Shown: one piece after another, positions 22,086-36,238 of the stretch
Layout: the number at the start of each line of letters is the position of its first letter
Position numbering within the stretch: the stretch's first letter is position 1
Origin: Russula earlei
Lineage: Eukaryota; Basidiomycota; Agaricomycetes; Russulales; Russulaceae
Direction of reading: 5' to 3'
Length of the DNA: 64,000 bases
Assembly: GCA_025769875.1 (NCBI GenBank)
Contig: JAGFNK010000008.1
Location: 270,534-334,533 of the forward strand
The notes under the pieces: model-generated
What the model was told of the DNA's origin: nothing
Databases searched by the model: none
Seen by the model: only the letters and a program-made list of their open reading frames with translations
Made by a program: the position numbers and the translations under genes

Positions 22086-25000
22086 TTTTGACGCACGCGT
22101 CAGAAGGAGCTCCGTGAGCTGATTAAAAGGAACGACGGGAGAGAGCAGGACTAGGCTAGGTAAAGCGTTATGTGAGTGAGTGCGGGCACGCTAGGTGACG
22201 CACCCGATAACAGGGGGTTCGGCCCACGCACCTTGTTTTTTTTTTTTTTCCTTCCTTTGTCGCGCCACAACTGTCCACTTTTGGAACGGTTTTGGATCTA
22301 AAGTATGTTTTGCATTTTGGCGCAAAGTTCCGAATCTTTATCGGGAAAGATGTCAAGCGATACCGGACGGGCGGTCCCTCGGGGCCGAATCTGGGTGTCG
22401 TTACCAACCGACCGCGCCGCGGGTGGGATCGATCACCCGCCTGGGCGCAACTCGGTCTAGTCGGTCTTCCTCAACTCGACCCTCCTACCAAGTGAGGTGG
22501 AAGTTCCGTGGAACTAGTGGATGACTGACTTCGGCTCTCGGTTATCAGCTGCTGCCTTTCCTAACTTGTTCGGTTGCAGCGCTGTTGCCAGTTGCCACTA
22601 CCGCCGAGAAATGACCGTACCGCACGCATATCAGCGAGGAATGAGGCTCGCCAAAAACTCTAACCTGGTTAGGAGCGCGGGTTTCATACATCTGTCATCG
22701 ACTTGGCACTTTTGACAAGTCCAGATGAAAAACGCTGTATTGTGGCACCGCGCCTCGAAACCACCCAATTACGAGGGTTCTAATGCGAGTGGGTCTAGAC
22801 GTGCTGCCATTTTGACATTTTGATTTGAAAAACATTATTTATTTCATTTTCATCATGGTTCATACTGCAGCCTAGCCTCGTGTATTTCCATTCTTTTCCG
22901 AAAGTGCCGTCAATCGATGCTGCGTTCGCACACACACGCCATCCGGCCCGGCACACCCCCCGATTCCAATTCCAGGAATGAGAACCGCAAGCGGCAAGCG
23001 AACACTGTCTCTGTTTCTGGTCGAGAGCGCGCGCGGGCTGAGTGGACAAAACAGATCGCATCGCCGATCATCCGAATATCTGTTTCGTTTTTGATTGATC
23101 AACATCATATAACGGTCGCACGTTCCGGTCAGTCGAGATACGCCGTGCTCCTCTCCCATCGTTCATTCCACGCATATCTATCACAACGCAAACATTTTCA
23201 TTGTGGGTTTAAATAGCTGAAGATGAGTGCTGCTGAGGACCGGGAGCGAGCATCATGAACGACCCGTATATCGAAGGCGCAAGACGATTGTTCGGTGGCT
23301 CGCTGTTTACCGATGGTGGCACCCAAACCCAACAAACTCCCTGACTGACGCATCTGCTTTCCCTCCCACCCTTTCCTGTGGTCTGTGGATCATCATCTCA
23401 CTCACATCGGGGTACACCGCCAGCTGGTGACGCAATTGGAGTGCCCCCGTGATATTACAAACCGGCGATGCGTTTGCGCCCGTCAATAAACGGGTACGTA
23501 AGCGGCGCCTTTCTCGCTTACCGCCTGACCTTCCCCCGAAGACCCCCCCCCCAATCCCAATTGGAACCCCACGCCGTTCCGAACGAATGAAACGAAAAGC
23601 GAAACGAACGTCGAGTATGTAACTTAGAAGCGAAGTCACTTTTTTTTTTTTTTTTTTGCGCTGCAACCCCGATATGGTACGTGGATATACCGCGACCCTG
23701 CACGGGGCGATGGGGCGTCGAGGCTTCGACTTTCCTTCCGACCCCATCGAAGTCATTTGAGTTGGGTTGGAGGCAGGCAGGCAAGGAAGCGCCAGGCGTT
23801 CTCGGGGCGTTCTGATCGCTGTGCATGCAAGCCAAAACAAAACAAACAGAGAGACAAACAGCGCACACACACACCTCAGAACTCGCGGCTGCCGTCCCCG
23901 ATCCCGTCGCACTCGCCAACCGCCACGCCACGCCACGCCACGCCGGCAGGCAGGCAGGTTTCTCGGGGGCCCCAAGGGTCGGTATGGACCGCCAACCAAA
24001 CTCTGTCTCTGACGCCGTCCAACCCCAATCCAATCCAAACAACCCTCGATTCGATCGAGGTTTTTTTTTTTTTGAAAAACGAAGAACAAAAACCGTGCAA
24101 ATGGCGACCACTTCTTTTTCTTTTTCCTCTTTCCCCTGTCGTCGTTGTCCCATCTTGTTGTTCTTCTTATTGTTGTTTGTCACTTATTTGTTTGTTCCGG
24201 GGCCCGCTTCCACAAGCGCCCAAAGAAACGAGAAGTGGCTCGGCTGGCTGTGGCTTGGAAGCTACGCCCCAACCCGACCAACCCCCAGTTCACCCGAGGT
24301 CAGTCCATACCACGCTAGGATCCACCACTACTCTAACCGTAACCCTTCCCTTCTCCCTCCCTAGCGAACGCGGACACCTGCATGCGCTGCCCGCACTCAT
24401 ATGGTTACCGGTAATTCACAACCCACAAACCCTACCTACCCTACATGTATGGGCGCAAAAACAAAGTTGGCTCCTGCTCCCGCACCTCTCCTCTCCCCCC
24501 TCCCCCCGTCCAGCCTTCATTTACTCCCCCCCTCCATCCAACCATTCCTACGCGGGCCCGTGGCAGGTATGTCCTCTTGACACGTTCTATGGCGCGTTTA
24601 CCCGCGGGGGGCGATGATGTGTCGGCCCATGCCGTCATGCTTCGATTCCGCACGTCCGCGCCACACGCCGTAGCGCGCTTGCGCTTTCCTTGTTTTTTTT
24701 TTGTCCCTGCGTAATATAATCGTCGTTCGTGAGAAGCACCTGCCGTAAGGGTGCTCGTCCTGGGTCTGGACATCTCAACGCAGACAAGGCGTCGTCCGAC
24801 TGGACTGGGTTGGCTTGCCGAGGTTTCCGGCCCCGCCGCTTGTTCTTTTTTTTTTCTTTTTTCCCCCTAGCAGCTAGTAGCTTTGTTGTTTTCCTTTGCT
24901 GGGGTATGTGTCCTCTTGACTCGCTCGCATAGGAAGGAGCCGAGACCATTACCCTCCGACTGTCCTGAGTCACTCTCGTGGGATCATGGTTGCGGCGTTG

Positions 25001-25768
25001 GGATGACATTCTCCCCGCCTGGGCAATTTGATTGTGTACAGTAGGAACATCAATCGAAATGATATCTGCGTAAGCTTCATTCAAGTCCTTGATCACACTC
25101 TAGCGAGAAGCATGTTTCCTGCCTACAACCATACCGAGTCCGCTTTGAGCGAGTTTATTTAGGCAGCAGCGAAAATCTCGCGTTGGCATGATGCACGTTG
25201 CGCATCAAATTGCTGTTCCTGTCAGCGTTACCAACTGTCGGATGGTGCGTTAATCAACTAGAACATTCCAGAAAGCAGACAAGCACTACGCTACAGAACT
25301 ACATAACTGCGATAATCAGGAGCGATGTTGTATAGGAGACGACCAAAACGGATGAGAGGCCTAAGCCGGGAATGATGAGGGAAATTCCTCAACAGCAAAT
25401 AATAAAGAATGCTGTTGTCACCCTTAAAAAGATGTCGCGATGAATGAAAACAAAAAATGGGCGTAGCAGTAGGACGGGAGGTGCCCGGGCACTATCAGGT
25501 TTCAGGAAACGAAGGCTGTGAAAGATAACGACCACGAAGAAACGTTGTGGAGTGGTGGGACGAACAGCGGGAAGAGATGGAGGGAAGGGGGCCAACACCG
25601 GGCAAGGTAAAGGGAACAGAATAACTTCAATATGGGGGGGGGGGATGCGTACGATCTGGGGTGAACAGAGTTTACTACTATGTTACAGTCTGCGGCGATC
25701 GTCCATATAAGAATAGGAATGAACAGCGCCAGCACACCTTAGAGTTGTGAGGTATAACAATGTCGGGC
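22086..25768. other. long region without a recognisable gene
   Basis: It holds several poly-T and poly-A tracts (near 22238, 23641, 24061, 24687 and 24845), a CACGC microsatellite near 23920 and a GGCAGGCAGG-type run near 23945. Open frames up to 286 codons at 23307-24617 overlap on both strands, are low in complexity (Pro, Ser, Arg, Lys) and match no family. It may hold long untranslated regions, an RNA gene or decayed sequence. Confidence 0.5.
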
Positions 25769-28287
25769 TCACTGGCTGGGGCCACCGTTCAAGATACTCA
25801 ACAACTGGGAATTCTGAGGGTTCGTAATTGAGTGGGGGAACCGAAAACTGGATGAAACTCCGGGTGGGGAAGGAAGACCTTGCGCAGCAGCAGTTCCAAA
25901 GGTAGCTTGAGAAGGAAGGACATGTAACGGTGGAGGTGGACCCCTGCCAACTACAGGCGGGTGAGGGCCAGTTCGAAATATCGGCGCACCTGCCACGACA
26001 GGGGAAGTAGAGGGAAAGCTAGGGCTATTATTATAGGACATTGGAGGGATTGGAGGCCGTTGGAGACCCGGTGTAGAAGGATAGGAAGTCCCTGAGAGAG
26101 CACCGAGTAGCTGAGCCTGGTTCATACTCCCTCGAGTATTGAATGGACGTGGAGGATGATTTGGCACTGGGCGGAAGGAATTGCTGGTCCGCGGGCGCAC
26201 AGTGAAGGCATTATCTAGAGATGATGGATTAAAAGATCCTGTCTGAGGTACGGATGGTAGGTAGGGTCCATGGGTATTGGAGTACATTGGCGATAAGTTA
26301 GTGAGGTTATGAGACATCACAGTATCAGGGGTGAGGGGTGTATGGATGGCAGTAGAGGATGCTTCGTGTGGTGGTGACGGTGGTTGCGTTACAGGACGCA
26401 TTGGTGGGGCCAGAGTCATCCGGGATGATTCGTCGGCTACAGCTTCGAGCAGGGCGAGCTGCCTCAGTCGTTTGCCATTCATAGGGATACCAGCAGGACG
26501 AGCCAAATATGGTGAAAGATCGGCTGAAACCATAGACGATCGTCCTGAGTGGGTGGGCGACTTGGCACCTGATGGCCGCGAAGTGACAACCGCCGGGGTG
26601 ATAGTGGACTGGCTTGGCAGATGTGGAGATGATACATGCGACGCGGGCGACGAGGTATTGAGGCGGCTTGGGTCGTTTGAAAGAACAGACATGCTCGATC
26701 GCTTAGCAGGCTTGGAAGTCGTGTGGGAGTGGGCCACCGCGGCTGACTCTCCTATTAGAGCCGCGCCGCTTGTGAGCACGTTACGCGTTTGAGGAACTCC
26801 ATGTGACGTTGGCGCATCTCCTACAGCTGCAGGGAGTACTGAAGGGGGGTGAAGCCCTGCACCTGCGGGAGGAACACCATCCAAATTTCCATCACCAGTT
26901 GCATTTGCATTAGCGGATAGGGTCAAACCACTGAGAAGACGAGCAAAATGAGAATCGACCGCTTTGCTGTCCAAACCATTGGTTTGTGTTGTTTGTGCAA
27001 CATCAAAACGGGTGGCGACTGCCTCACTATACAAAGGCGAAGGTGTCTGGGGATCCCCATTGTCGGCAGATGAAGTCTGGGAGCTGGACTCTTGAGCAGT
27101 CGTATCCAGGTGGGTGGTGGGACATTCCATGGCTGAAGTGTCGCTCTCATCGGGGAACTCTTGTTTGTGCCGAACGTCCTTAGTTCGTTGTGTCCGTCGA
27201 GGCGGCTTTCGAGGTTTGTGTTCATTGATGAAGGCCTTCAGTGGGCTAAATGGGCCGTCAACATAGGCAGTCGCAATAAGGAAGGGAACGCACCCAATAA
27301 ACGGAGAAATGAGATAGAATCTACCCGGGGCGGCCTTGTTCCGTTTCCATGTAGGCAGATCAACAAGTCTGAACCACTCAATTTTCTGCGCGAAAAGAGT
27401 TTGTTCGGAATATCAACGTGACAGACGTTTACTTACGCTGATTTCCTTGCGTGTTTTAGTTTCAAAAGGGAAGTCTTCGGGAATTCCAGGAACAACAAAA
27501 AGTGAAATCTGTTGCTCCCTGATTTCCATCTCAATCACGTTTTCCAGGTTAATCTTTCCGTTGAGATTGTAACCCGTTTCTTCTGCAACCTTGACAAAAT
27601 ATTACGACAAGGTCCCAGGCGGTATGAGGGTGGCATACCTCACGCGCAGCACACTCATGAGAAGGTTCATTCTGGTTGATCTTCCCTTTTGGGAAACCCC
27701 ATCCCGAAGAAGACTTCCATCCTTTCACGAGCACCACCTGAATCACGTCGAGTAAGATGATGCCTCACGGAAGTACAACGTGAATTTGACCTTATCCCAG
27801 GTGTCGTTCAGCATGATTGCGCCGCAGACGGGTACTCGGGTCTTGTATCGCATGAAATGGTCGAATGCTCCGTCATGATCGCCTCTCCATCGCTCAAGGA
27901 GAGGACATGCTTGGAAAAACATCTCGGAGAACTTTTTCAAGGGTAGTGACGGAAATTTGGGGTTTTCTTCACGTATGAAATCTTCATAGTACCAATGTCT
28001 AAAATGAAAGCGAACGATGAACTCAGAGAGTAAGCATGGTATGAGCTGGAGTCATACGCTTGTTCAACTTGGAAGCATATCCTCTCCAAAGAAGCTAATT
28101 CATTATCCGGAAGATTGAGGATAAAACGACTGGAAACAGTTTGACCACAAGCAAGTGAGCGCTACATCAAAACCCACCTGGAGAGATCATCGAGGACTTC
28201 GTCGATAGTGGAGTATTTGTAAGGGTTTGGTGGGTGTGTGTGTAAATTGGGGGACAGTTCTGGAGACGAGGAAGAAGAAGAGGCCAT
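25769..28287 (-). CDS. DCP2: mRNA-decapping enzyme Dcp2
   Basis: Six exons: 28287-28178, 28130-28058, 27998-27791, 27737-27639, 27589-27437 and 27385-25769, about 752 residues. The N-terminal regulatory domain that contacts Dcp1 is followed by the Nudix domain with a perfect box: GWGFPKGKINQNE, then seven residues, REVAEETGY. Box B (IEWFRLVDLPTWKR) follows. The long Pro/Ser/Thr-rich tail is disordered and typical of fungal Dcp2. The enzyme removes the m7G cap in cytoplasmic P-bodies. In exon 2 one extra A near 28080 breaks the frame between FILNLPDNELASLER and ICFQVEQAHWYYEDF, both conserved, and no intron can fit there. For an essential decay enzyme, an assembly insertion is the simplest explanation. 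It lies 187 bases downstream of INCENP on the same strand. Confidence 0.92.
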
Positions 28288-28474
28288 TGTTAGGAGGGAG
28301 AAGGGAGGAGAAGGAGAACAAGAGAGTTAGGTAGATCGTGGGGCGCTGAAGCTTGCGGCGACGTCTTGGGCTTCACTTTGCTTTACTGCGATGGCTACAA
28401 ACACTGGTAAACCTCCATTCGGCTATTCCCGGATTAGAGCACGTGTGCATACATTCACTTATGAGTGCATACAA

Positions 28475-31400
28475 TCAATGGAAGCCCATTCGCCTCGCAT
28501 ACTCTCGCTCCTCCTCCTGCTTCAACCCATCTGGGCCCGACCAGTTAGCAGAGCTAGTACGTGCTCGGAACCGACTCGTCCTCGTCCTGAATATATCCTC
28601 CATCCGTAGGGGACGCACGGGTCCAAAGATATCATCTGGGTTGACCCTGCTCTGAGACTCGAGAGCAGCACGCAACTCAGGTGACTGCGTCCATTCGGGC
28701 GCGTTGGCCTTTCGTTGACCACCCTCGTCTTCTGAGTCCGAGTACTCGCTATTGGGTTCTGGTAACTCGATCATCTCACTCGCGATTGGTGGCTCAGCAT
28801 TGAGCCGTTGCGGATGTGCGTGTGCGGCCACCGACTCGGCCAGTACTTTTCCTTTGCCTTTAGCTGAGGCAGCAGGTTTGATAAAGGGCTTCTCGCCTGG
28901 TGGAGCTTTGATGTTCGTAGCTTGGTTAAGCGATGTGGTAGACGGCTGCTTTGTCATGGTTGTTGCCTTCGATCCCGAGATCTGTCCGGGCTTTGTGATA
29001 CGGGTTACCGGTGCATCCTTTTTCTCCTTCGACGGTGGCTTGACTTTCGGAACTTCGACATTAACCTTTCTCTTTCTCGTATTTTCGTCTTCGGCAGGCT
29101 ATCACAAACCCTCGATTAGTGCTGCCCTTGTATACATGCCCTCAAACCGACCTTTGACTCTGCTCGAGCAAGCGGACGTTTACCCGTGTTCTCCTTCTTT
29201 CGGCGTTCGGCATCTTCTCTTGCCTTTCTTTCCTCTTCATCGGCCCTAGCCTTCTCTTCCTCCACCTTCTTTTGAAGCACTGCCTGCCGTCTCGCCTCCA
29301 TCTCTTTGAGACGGGCTGCTTTGCGATCTAGTTCATCTTGCTGCTGGGTTCCGATGAGAATCAATGACAGAATCAAGGAGCCAGGTGGGTATAAGATCAC
29401 CTTCTTTGCAACTGCAGCTGCTAACTGAATGCTCTTAGGCGCTTCCACTTTGTTCTTCTTGCTAACTCCAAGCATACTGCTGACTAGTTTAGTCGCGTGT
29501 CCAAAAAATCCCACGGGTTGCGACGGCTCGTCGGTGGAGGATGTGAGAGAAAGCTGACTTATTTTCCCTTCAGAGTTGGCCTGCGTCATTTCTCAGTCAC
29601 TGTACAGCGAGGCGGGAGTACCCGTTTCTTACCGTTGCTAGACTCACGGTCGGCTTTTCGTTGTCTAAACTAACCTTCTCCATATCGTCGTCAACATCCA
29701 TGTCTTGATCCGATTCCTCAACAATGTGTGGTCCATGGCTTCGCGATGGGGCATCGATCGCATCCTCAGTCGGGTCTTGTCGTGTACTTTTATTCCCATC
29801 GGATGGCTCCGTGCTCCACGTCATGCTGTCCTCCACTGCAGCGACACCAGTAAATGGCGTCCACAACTGGTTGGTTGCTGCGAATTTGTCATCTATACGC
29901 CAACTGTCGTCATCATCGATATCTGCGAGACGCTCCTTCTCCTCAACGACGGGTTGCGATTCCTGCGAAGTTATCTGGGTGTCCTGGCTACGTGTTACCC
30001 ATGCAGGCACGTCGGTTTGGGACTCGAACACTTTGTCAGAGAACAAGCTTGACTGTGTTGATTGTGCTGAGAGAAGAACGCGTGGCGGAGACTTTGTAAA
30101 TTTTGTCGGTTGCAGGCCCAAACCAAACGGTGCACCGAGAGAGTAACCTGGAAGCTCAGAAGGATGCCCTTGCGGGACATTGGCGCCGCAGTTGGCAAGT
30201 AAACGTTCAGTGTTCTTAGGGGGTGGAGGGACGAAGACTGGAGGGGGTTTGTTGAACACAGGGCCACCAGGAACAAAGAAGGCAGTCTTCTTCGTAGCAG
30301 GGGGGGAATCTGGCGGCGTCGTGGAGATGGTGGTTCCGTTAGATGTGCGACTAGTTGCATTGCTCCTGTCGGATTTAGGAACAAGATCAGAAACACTGAG
30401 GCGCTTGGTCTCCTCGCAGACGGGCGGAGCCATTGTCGGCACAGCCGCTAGCCGAGACGACTTCGGTGAGGTAGATGCGCTGATAATTGCAGTAGACCCT
30501 GCCTCCCGAATTGGACCGGGAACAGACAGAGAGGAGCGAGGCGTATGTGGCCGGGGTAGAGTATCGTTGACAACCTGGTCTACCTTGATGTCAATTGGGG
30601 ATGGCTCTTGTGCGACGACCTCCGTGAGGTTGGCCGCAAGAGGCTTGCCTGTCCGCGCGCGAAGGGTTTCGATAGCCTTTTTCAAAGGCGCCATCATATC
30701 GGTCTCTGAATGGTCCGTCTGCGATTCCGTGACGTCTGCGGAATTTGCAGCGCTAATATTAGCCGCTGGTGATTGGAGTGCTAAAGCGACTAAAGGTTGT
30801 GGATCAAGGTGATCCGACGTCTCGGTAGTGCCTGCGCACGTCTTTAGTATCTTGGCTCTTGGCTCCTCGCCGTTGTCACTATCATGGGATAGGCTATTGG
30901 GAATGTCGCCACTTTTGCGTTTCAAACTGCCTGACGAGGCCACGAGACTAGCAGGAGCGACGCTTGCGCGTTTGTTCGTCACTTCCATTGCTTTCGCCTC
31001 ACGAACCTTGGCAAGCCACGAGGTATGGTTTACTGTCAGACCGGTGCCAGGCGTGGTCGCTAGACTGGGTTCAAGAGAGGACTCGCGAGGGATCCGCATA
31101 GACTTGCGCAAAGGAGACGGCGCGGCAAGGCTGGGAAATTGTGATAAACTGGGATTTCGACGGACGCCAAGCGCAGACGTGTCTTCTTCTTTCAGAGGAA
31201 CACTCATATCCACGAACGTGGATAACATCGACGAAGCTGCTGATTGCATAGGTTGTGGGACGTCTGCGGTCTTCTGAATGGATGGAGAGTCTGAATGGCC
31301 GGCTTGGGGAGGCGGATTAATAACATAGTCCCTGGGTTCGATCGTAGTTGTAAGGGGGGGAGGCGCCGACAATCTGAGATCAGCGGATTGAAAAACATCT

Positions 31401-31661
31401 TTCTCGTCTGATAGGTCTTTAGATGTGGTGTGGGCGGCAATCGCCTGTCGGACCTTCTGGGGAGAAGCGCGTTTTCTTCCTGGAGTCTTGACGAGGTCGA
31501 CAAAGGAGCTTGACTCGAGTCAGAAAAGCGACTGGAAATGGTACGATGGCTTACTCCTGCTTCGCTGCCGCCCATATATTATCAAGATACTCCTCGAGAA
31601 ACAGAAACCCTTGAGACTGGACTTGATCCTCGAAGAATTGTCTCCCTGGATCGTTTGTCAT
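28475..31661 (-). CDS. INCENP/Sli15/Pic1 chromosomal passenger complex scaffold
   Basis: Five exons: 31661-31555, 31508-29633, 29580-29401, 29343-29152 and 29098-28475. All are in phase and encode 992 residues. The C-terminus is a clear IN-box that binds and activates Aurora B/Ipl1: EYSDSEDE, PEWTQSPELRAAL, NPDDIFGPVRPLRMEDIF, then RTSSANW, the TSS-type site phosphorylated by Aurora. A charged single-helix or coiled-coil stretch (RLKEMEARRQAVLQKKVEEE) lies before it. The N-terminal 35 residues (QFFEDQVQSQGFLFLEEYL) fit the helix that binds survivin/borealin partners. The middle is disordered, with many SP/TP sites for Cdk1. The complex corrects kinetochore attachments and supports cytokinesis. 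The intron at 29344-29400 is 57 nt with no stop, so its retention would add 19 residues in frame. Confidence 0.88.
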
Positions 31662-31802
31662 GGCATCTTTTATAGAGCAAGTCCATCGTAGGATCCCGGA
31701 TGTCTGAGAGGCCATCGTTGGTGTGTGTTGGAGTATTGGGTTGCTCGAAAATTCGAACCAGGTCGCGTTTTATCACGTGATCGTGCTATTAAACCCATTG
31801 AG

Positions 31803-31964
31803 GGTAACATTAAGGGGGACCACCGATCGTCACCGACAAGCACACTTTGGCGTAAAATCGAAACTGACCGAGTCGTGTGCTCCTTCCGAGGTAACATTAA
31901 GGGGGACTACCATCATCAAGCAGCACACTTTGGCGTAATATCGAAACTGACCGACTCGTGTGCT
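31803..31964. repeat. two imperfect tandem copies in the INCENP-REC8 promoter
   Basis: A unit of about 75-80 bases occurs twice (31803-31882 and 31890-31964). Each begins GGTAACATTAAGGGGGAC and ends with a CACACTTTGGCGTAA and AACTGACCGA block. The middles differ by a few bases and a small indel. It lies in the 350-base gap between the divergent starts of INCENP and REC8. Confidence 0.85.
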
Positions 31965-32011
31965 CAGATAAAATCCCTCCTACACCATGACCGCTAACTC
32001 ACGTTTCCCTC

Positions 32012-35000
32012 ATGTTCTTTACCTCTGAGCTTCTCTCTCGACGCGACAGTGGCTTTGGTCTCCTTTGGTAACACATCCCTACCCTTTGTGAACTTGCTCC
32101 CTGTGCTTAATGCAATTCGGAGGCTCGCTGCTACTCTTGGAGCCAGATCTTCATTCAGAAAACTACCAAAGCGTGATGTCTTGGGTGCAGATATCATCCA
32201 GCTCTGCGGCCTTATCACCGAACCCTCTGAACCTCTTGCCCTGCGCCTTTCCAGTAACTTGATGGTAGGAGTTGCTCGGTAGGTCTTGTCTGCGTATGTT
32301 TCGCAGCCAGAGACAAGCACATTGTGTAGAGTTTATAAAGGCAAGTATGTCCACCCTCGGCGCCCATGAATGGGCTGAACTACGGTTCAGTCAAGCATGA
32401 CATATTCCTTGGCGATGTCAATGCTTGTTTTGTCTCCCTTAAAAGGGCCGTTCGAGATCTACACGCCTTGTCTGCGCCTTCGTCCAATTTGCAGATGGGC
32501 CAGCCGGTCGTCAGGTATGTGTCATGCCTTGCCAAGTCTATGTGTGCATATATGCCATGCCAGGCCGGATGCTGTCACTGTGCAACTAGATCCTGCAATG
32601 TCATTGGGTCTCAACCTGGATGATTTTCTAGGCGTAAGTGATATCAAGGACAGAACGTTCCGACCATAAATGACATCACATTATCTCGCTAGGACTGGCA
32701 GGACATTTTGGATGCACAGGGTCGAGTCCTTTCCATTTTGTGACTATGAGAATGGCGTTGACGCTCACGACAGAAGAGGACGACACCGATGACGAATATG
32801 GGAGACCACGGAAAAAATCAAAATCCCAGAATAAACCTCCGCCTCAGACTGAGGTCGGAAGGGCAACTAAGCACACCCTGGACGAGAATTTGGAGCAAAT
32901 GATGTCGGGTTCTTTCGACGTGTCATTTTTAAGTGGTACCGATGGAGAGCAGCAGCACTTTGGCATGGACACTGGATTCGACTTCGGGGATAGTGGAGAC
33001 TTTGGTTTCGATGATATTGGCGATGAGCTCGCGAAGGAGCTCGGGGAAGGTTGGGCTGGTCTTCCGGTCCAATCGAAGTCCGTTTTTTCTTCCCAGTGAT
33101 GACGGAAAGTTCACGTTGCCATGCAGGCATTCTGTGGGGGAGGAACAACAATTCCCCATCGACCGTGACCAGGCCGACATGAACGTAGATATCTCTCAAG
33201 ACAGAGACTTCGCTTTCACTGGACCGACGCGGCACTCCCCTGGTTCTTCTGTCTTGGGTAAAATTCGGACCGCTCAGCAATCTCCTACTAAAAAGAGGGT
33301 GGGTCACTTTCGAGGCATGCCACCAATCACGGCTCACACTCACACAGAACTTCGACGTAATGGCTGCTCGTGCGTAAGTCAATGTGGGATGTTGTGGGCT
33401 GCTCACCATGGCACAGATACGTTGCCACACTCCCCTAGTCTCCAACCCCAGATAATGCGTTCGCCCACTCCCCCATGGGCCATGGGCATGGAAGTTGCCG
33501 ACCCCAGAAGTCTTGTAGTTGACGAAGCCAGAGAGAAATCTGTTCCCATGGGCAAAGCCCAGTCGGCACCAAGAAAATCCAAGCGTATTCGGCTTCAGTT
33601 TGATAGGAGGATCGAACTTACAGACGAAGAGCTGAAGGTATCAGTGCCTCTGCCATACTCGCTGGGCCCTGTGATTCATTGTTCATGCAAGGCCGCGCGG
33701 GCCCAATATGTTGAAGGTCAGGAGTGTCTCCGCCGCGAGATTGAGGAGAGGAAGCTTGAGAAAGAAGGCGCTCGTCTTATTTCTGAAATGCTGTACGGCG
33801 TTCCGCCCATTTGTAAGTCAGAACATATCAAAAGCGTGCCATACACTTCCACTGATGCTACGTAGTAAAAGCACCAGGCCTTGTGGACTTCTGGATGGAT
33901 AACTTCAAAGTTCTGATCGGAGCACGATCCGGCGGCTTGGATATCGAAACAACTGGTGAATGGTGATTTTTGCCGCATATGACTCGACTGATGTAACGTG
34001 AGGTATACTACCAATTAAACGTCCCCGACCGGTGAAGTCGCCGGCACAAATAGCAGAAGAATTGTTCGAGACAGAGAATATCTACGAAACCCATGACGTG
34101 AATGTGGGGATGATCAATAATTTGGGTGCGGAGGTGTGTTTCGTGCTTCCTTTCCGCTGACGGACGATGGCTTCAGAGGGATATGAAGGACCCAGAGAGT
34201 TCGATACCACGCGCCAGAGATCGTCAGAGGTATGATATTTGGGTGAATCCTCCCACACTTCACATCTCAACTCTTGTCCAGGAACCCGGGCAAGCCCGCC
34301 ATGCTTCTATCGGATCTGTCCCCACAGGAAGCGCCTTCAATCTGGGAAGGAACCTTGAGATTGGGTCGGGCTCTCAGAAGAGTTCCCTATTTCCTTGGGA
34401 CAATGCTCGGTTAAGTTCCTCCGTCGCTGCTGTACCATTCGACATGGGTAGCGAAAGATTCAGTATAGGGAACGACGATATCCGCCTGAAAGATGCGTCT
34501 GTTGGGCGGTCTAGTGGACGTGAGGGTTCACTTATACTGAGCCAAGGGAACAGTGGGCCAGGTACTTTCGGGTTCTCCCCCAGAACGTTTGGCAAGATGG
34601 GGCCACATATTGATGATACCTTCGAGTTTGATGGTAAGGATCCGATAGCTCTAGCGTAAAACTTGCTCATATTTTAATCACAGTTCCAGGAGGAAGTGCC
34701 ATGCAAGGAGACCAGCCTGGCATGGAATCCGATTTAGTGACTCTTGAACGCAATTCTTTCAATTTCCTGGAGTAAGACAACAGACAAAAAGTCAGCGACA
34801 TGTTGATCATTGCGATGTCAGGTACGTGAAGATGCAACTCCAGACCGTTCGGCGACCATCAGAAGGCCTGTCCTTCGAAAGAATAGCACCTCGGGAAACG
34901 AGCACACCGCATGTAGCTGCAGCTGCATTTTATCACTGTCTTGGTGAGCTCATGACCTTGTGTCGACATTATTGGGGAGAAGTTGAGAGGCCGCCATTAG

Positions 35001-35074
35001 TACTCGCCACCAAAGGAGTGATGCGCGTCAATCAGGTAGGAACGTACGGGGAGATTATGATCAAGCTCACATAA
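32012..35074 (+). CDS. REC8: meiotic cohesin kleisin Rec8
   Basis: The N-terminus (MFFTSELLSRRDSGFGLLW, LAATLG, EPLALRLSSNLMVGVARVYK) matches the Rec8 branch of Rad21/Rec8 and is close in wording to fission yeast Rec8. The C-terminal winged helix that closes the SMC ring reads AAAAFYHCL then VLATKGVMRVNQVGTYGEI. First exons: 32012-32067, 32123-32278, 32330-32340 (11 nt), 32391-32514, 32564-32633 and 32693 onward. The intron after the 11-nt exon has a GC donor (GCAAGT at 32341). Later exon joins are visible at 33637/33692 and in the C-terminal intron that starts after the Cys-Leu codons at about 34942. Two joins are not resolved (about 32720-32770 and 33050-33150); each seems to need one or two extra bases skipped. 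The protein holds sister chromatids together in meiosis and is cut by separase. Confidence 0.85.
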
Positions 35075-35288
35075 GAAGGCGGAGTGATGTGTTATATCTA
35101 TGCGTGTACTGGTACAAAATTCCGATTGAGTCGTCGTTGATGAAACGTCCGCACCGGTCGCGAAATCAGAGGCCGTGTGAAACATCTCTTGTCTTTAATG
35201 GGTCGGCCCACCATAAATACTGCTCGCCTCAGGGCTCTGTCGGTCGCCCTTCCGACAGTTCTATTTTCCATACCACTTTCTCAGACAG

Positions 35289-36238
<950 letters not shown>

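Noticed and set aside
23307..24617. Long overlapping open frames on both strands (up to 286 codons)
   Set aside because: Low-complexity Pro/Ser/Arg/Lys composition, homopolymer tracts inside, no motif and no consistent start or splice pattern.
29344..29400. Hydrophobic stretch VILYPPGSLILSLILIG as an INCENP membrane segment
   Set aside because: It has exact GT-AG borders and normal intron length, and INCENP is a nuclear protein; intron is the better reading.
31682..31966. The promoter repeat as a CRISPR array or LTR
   Set aside because: Only two imperfect copies in direct tandem, no spacers, no TG...CA ends and no target duplication.
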